Shown here in pieces: positions 42,567 through 44,944 of a DNA stretch of 44,944 bases. Below the pieces are notes generated by a model. It did not search any database. It saw only the letters and a list, made by a program, of their open reading frames with translations, and was not told where the DNA came from. The position numbers were made by a program, and so were the translations under genes. The DNA is taken from the NCBI GenBank assembly GCA_934182465.1, contig CAKPRG010000010.1, forward strand, positions 1 through 44,944, in the 5' to 3' direction. The stretch comes from an uncultured Clostridia bacterium (lineage in GTDB: Bacteria; Bacillota; Clostridia; TANB77; CAG-508). Position 1 is the first letter of the stretch, and the number at the start of each line of letters is the position of its first letter.

Positions 42567-43499
42567 ATGAAAGAGCTTTTTAATATAGAAAATACAAATG
42601 TATTGAAAGATGAAGAAAATTATTATTTTTTTAGAGCTTTAAATATGGCAGACAATAAAGATTATGAAGAAAAAATAATAATAGATAAATTTGGAAAAAT
42701 TAATTTAATAAGAACAGATTTAGATAGATTTGAAGAAAACAATAAAAATCAAAATCCAAAATATAGTCAAGAATCAAAAATTAGTATGGAGCAGTTTTTT
42801 GACCATATAAAAAAGAATTATAGAAAAGATACAAAATGCATATCGCTTTCTACTAATGCAAATATATCTTTGAGTTACGGAAAAAACTATAAGGACAAGT
42901 ATATTATTGTTAAAGTACCTAAAAAAGAATTAGGAAAAAAAGTAATAAATGCAGGAGAATATTTATTAAAAGAAATAGAAAAAAGAATTAAAGCTTATAT
43001 TGAAATATTAGAAAAGAGTTCAAAAGAAAATGCTTTATTGCTTTTTGATAAAATAGATAAAAGTAATTCTATTACCGAAATAAGTAAATTAATAAAAGTA
43101 AAATATAAATTAAAAAATGAATCGAATTTTAAAAAGCTAGAATATAATAAAAAAGATAAGTACATAAATAAAAAAATAAACTTAAATAAAATAGAAGAAA
43201 TAAGACCAGTTTATATAATGTATAATTGTGAATATTTAAATGAAAATCAAAACTTAGAAAGAAATAAAATAATAGCAAAATTAGTTTATCTTGAAAGATT
43301 TGAAAAAATGCCTGCCTTAATTAAGAATTTTAAAAATAATAATTCTTTAATTCAAGCTGTAAATAATGCTTTTTCATCTTTAGAATATATACATTACGGA
43401 AGAATAAAAAAAGAGGAAATAATAGAAACCTCAAAAGAATATGTAGCAAATATAGCAGAAAAACAACTAAATAAAAGTAATATAGAATTTAGTAAATAG
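42567..43499 (+). CDS. Unknown protein with faint ADP-ribosyltransferase-like pattern
   Basis: No family is securely recognised in this 310-residue cytoplasmic Lys/Asn-rich protein. The N-terminal third has YYFFRALN (Arg23), then CISLSTNANISLSYG (residues 91-105) and a following strand (KYIIVKVPKKE). An Arg, a Ser-Thr-containing strand and later Glu residues recall the R-S-E layout of ADP-ribosyltransferases, but the Glu cannot be fixed and similarity may be coincidental. The C-terminal half is helical. It is cotranscribed with the HD gene. GAG-type SD before ATG 42567 is modest. Confidence 0.7.
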   Translation: MKELFNIENTNVLKDEENYYFFRALNMADNKDYEEKIIIDKFGKINLIRTDLDRFEENNKNQNPKYSQESKISMEQFFDHIKKNYRKDTKCISLSTNANISLSYGKNYKDKYIIVKVPKKELGKKVINAGEYLLKEIEKRIKAYIEILEKSSKENALLLFDKIDKSNSITEISKLIKVKYKLKNESNFKKLEYNKKDKYINKKINLNKIEEIRPVYIMYNCEYLNENQNLERNKIIAKLVYLERFEKMPALIKNFKNNNSLIQAVNNAFSSLEYIHYGRIKKEEIIETSKEYVANIAEKQLNKSNIEFSK

Positions 43500-43601
43500 A
43501 TAAATAAACTATAATATAAATTTGAGAAATAAAAATAATTATATTTGTGAAAATTTTAATATTTGTAAAGTTATTAAGTAAAATACACATTTTATGTAAA
43601 A

Positions 43602-43635
43602 TCTTCATAATATGTAGCATAAAAGATTATGAAGA
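43602..43635 (+). promoter_or_regulatory. Hairpin overlapping the murA SD
   Basis: TCTTCATAA (43602-43610) is the exact inverse of TTATGAAGA (43627-43635), whose end overlaps the SD AGAGGGTGG (43633-43641). Folding could lower translation of the murA fragment. Confidence 0.4.
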
Positions 43636-43646
43636 GGGTGGAAAAA

Positions 43647-44003
43647 ATGTATTGTTACATAGTTAAAGGAGGTAAATCCTTAAAAGGGACGGTTAGTGTA
43701 TCTGGCTCAAAAAATGCAAGTTTACCAATACTAGCAGCAAGTATTATAAGTGGAAAAACAACAAAACTATATAACTTGCCAAATATTGAAGATGTAAGAA
43801 CAACATTACAAATTTTAGAATTTTTAGGTTGTAAAATTAAAAAAGATAAAAACAAAGTAATAATAAATTCAAAAAATTTAAAAGAAAAAAGAATTCCAGA
43901 TAATTTAATGCGCAAATTACGTTCATCAGTAATTTTAGCAGGAGCAATGATAGCAAGATTTAAAGAAGTGCAATTTTCATATCCAGGAGGATGTGATATT
44001 TGA
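43647..44003 (+). pseudogene. murA: UDP-GlcNAc 1-carboxyvinyltransferase MurA, truncated
   Basis: MurA catalyses the first committed step of peptidoglycan synthesis. The N-terminus is intact: YIVKGGKSLKGTVSVSGSKNA with the PEP-binding Lys, then LPNIEDVRTTLQIL and LRSSVILAGAMIARF. The frame ends two codons after the catalytic-loop Cys116 (YPGGCDI, where IG-RPID should follow), leaving 118 of about 420 residues. Start ATG 43647 is set by GAGGGTGG and the family N-terminus. Sequence beyond about 43997 is unrelated. This is an insertion, rearrangement or assembly breakpoint; another murA copy would be needed if the join is real. Confidence 0.85.
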
Positions 44004-44054
44004 TTGATACATCGGACAAGTTTAAGATAAATGAGTGGATACAAAAACTTAAAT
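43997..44054 (+). pseudogene. C-terminal scrap of an unidentified gene at the murA junction
   Basis: In the frame one base off murA, codons from 43997 read LIDTSDKFKINEWIQKLK then TGA. This reads like a genuine protein C-terminus and is followed by a terminator, so the junction seems to join murA to the 3' end of another gene. Too short to name. Confidence 0.35.
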
Positions 44055-44061
44055 GAATAGA

Positions 44062-44104
44062 AAATAAAGTCTTAAAAGTAAAATTTTAGGGCTTTATTTT
44101 TTTT
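44062..44104 (+). terminator. Terminator in the element next to murA
   Basis: AATAAAGTCTTAAAA pairs with TTTTAGGGCTTTATT (two G-U pairs), followed by a long T run. Confidence 0.75.
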
Positions 44105-44168
44105 ATACCAAAAGCAATTCAAAAAGCCACAAAATTGAACGTGAGACGAAAGGAGATGTAGAAAAAAT

Positions 44169-44696
44169 ATAGCAACACAAAAATTAAAAGGACTATGGAT
44201 TTCAGCAGAGATTTTACTAGATGAAAAATTGACAGACAAAGAAAAGTTTATATTATCTATGATTTTATATTTAAGTGATGAAACATCAGGTTGTTTTGCA
44301 AGCAATCAATATATAGCTAGTATTGTAAAAGTAAGTACAAATAGAGTTTCAAAAATAATAAGTTCATTGAAAAACAAGAAATATATTCAAGTAAAATTGA
44401 AATATAAAAAAGAAGGTAAAGAAATTGAACAAAGGCAAATAATACCTATTGTCTATATTAACAATAGGTATGGTCAAGAAAGCCAAGAGGGTATTGGAGA
44501 AAATAACAATACAGATAGTCAAAATAGACAATGTCCTATTGGCGAAAATAACAAAGATATAATAAATAATACAAAAAATAAAAATAATTATAATAAGGAA
44601 TCACACAACAATAATAATAAAGCTAACTTTGAACAGCGAGATTATACTGGATTTGACTTTACTAAATTATATGCAAATGCAAGTGCTTTTTCATAA
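44169..44696 (+). CDS. Winged-helix replication-type protein of a mobile element (start unclear)
   Basis: The recognisable part, KLKGLWISAEILLDEKL onward (about 44181-44420), is a winged-helix domain like those of phage and conjugative-element replication initiators: FASNQYIASIVKVSTNRVSKIISSL is the recognition region. An Asn-rich linker and NFEQRDYTGFDFTKLYAN follow, a tail style seen in clostridial phage/ICE proteins. A strong SD (AAAGGAG) ends at about 44155, but the only nearby in-frame codons are non-standard (ATA at 44169); the first standard start is TTG 44229, inside the domain. The 5' end may be mutated. The last residues (ASAFS) coincide with a junction to relaxase-like sequence. 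Confidence 0.6.
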   Translation: MATQKLKGLWISAEILLDEKLTDKEKFILSMILYLSDETSGCFASNQYIASIVKVSTNRVSKIISSLKNKKYIQVKLKYKKEGKEIEQRQIIPIVYINNRYGQESQEGIGENNNTDSQNRQCPIGENNKDIINNTKNKNNYNKESHNNNNKANFEQRDYTGFDFTKLYANASAFS

Positions 44697-44895
44697 ATAC
44701 ATACATTTGCATAAAGTAGTAGATAAGTTTAAAGAAACTGTTGATAAATTTATAAAATGGATTTGTAAAAAGTTTGACATGGGAGCAGAAAATAATTTAA
44801 TTAGAGATTTTGAAAGAGAGAATAATGTTTTTATAGATGCTGAAAAGCAAGTAAAACGAGAATAAAGAGAAAAAGATTTAGAATTGGAAAGATAA
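44653..44895 (+). pseudogene. Relaxase (Mob) C-terminal remnant
   Basis: In another frame, overlapping the end of the previous gene, residues LFHKYIHLHKVVDKFKETV and FIKWICKKFDMG recall the C-terminus of relaxases of clostridial mobilisable elements. A TAA at 44863-44865 interrupts the frame (KQVKRE-stop-REKDLELER), which then continues to TAA 44893-44895. Only the tail survives, so it looks like a deletion remnant. The identification rests on sequence impression. The last 50 bases of the window show nothing further. Confidence 0.4.
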
Positions 44896-44944
44896 GGAAG
44901 AAATTAATGAATAAATTTTTATAAAAATATTGTAAAAAATTTGC

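Overview
The window is a strongly AT-rich stretch of a Gram-positive, clostridial-type chromosome. The evidence is the TTGxxx-N17-TAxAAT promoters, the purine-rich Shine-Dalgarno (SD) sequences, the A/T-ending codons, a meso-DAP-type MurE, a dcw-type cell-wall cluster, and the orders topA/trmFO, rpsL-rpsG-fusA-tuf and plsX-acpP-rnc. Almost everything is on the plus strand. I see no tRNA, rRNA or CRISPR array.

Layout. 1-6.3 kb: the last codons of a penicillin-binding transpeptidase, a membrane-anchored unknown, then murE, mraY, ftsW and murG (no murD or murF between them). 6.4-13 kb: topA, a 961-residue unknown and trmFO. 13.1-15.6 kb: a 37-residue peptide and a long coiled-coil protein. 15.7-20.9 kb: a two-helix membrane protein with atypical codons, then the str operon. 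21-22.3 kb: two paralogous membrane-tethered HTH proteins. 22.4-26.6 kb: plsX, acpP, rnc, a radical SAM enzyme and yitT. 26.7-34.9 kb: an OGG-type glycosylase, a secreted transglutaminase-like protein, addB, an alanine-racemase-family gene, pgeF and a family-4 uracil-DNA glycosylase. 35.1-36.2 kb (minus strand): a HECIH zinc-peptidase-like protein. 36.5-39.6 kb: a secreted papain-family protease ending in a dockerin, followed by a surface protein with one cohesin and an IPYTG sorting signal. 39.7-43.5 kb: topB, an HD hydrolase and an unknown with a faint ADP-ribosyltransferase-like pattern. 43.6-44.9 kb: murA broken just after its catalytic cysteine, joined to mobile-element debris (winged-helix protein, relaxase tail).

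Most notable: (i) the adjacent dockerin-protease and cohesin-anchor genes look like a minimal cell-surface protease-docking system. (ii) Four genes (murG, the coiled-coil gene, the racemase gene, the HD gene) have a hairpin placed between the SD and the start codon; the murG and racemase leaders share sequence. (iii) Boxes fitting the WalR consensus TGTWAH-N5-TGTWAH lie before the 961-residue protein, the coiled-coil operon, the HECIH peptidase and the cohesin protein. (iv) A short two-hairpin repeat recurs directly behind terminators, with a compensatory base change in one stem. (v) Both window edges fall in broken, normally conserved cell-wall genes.
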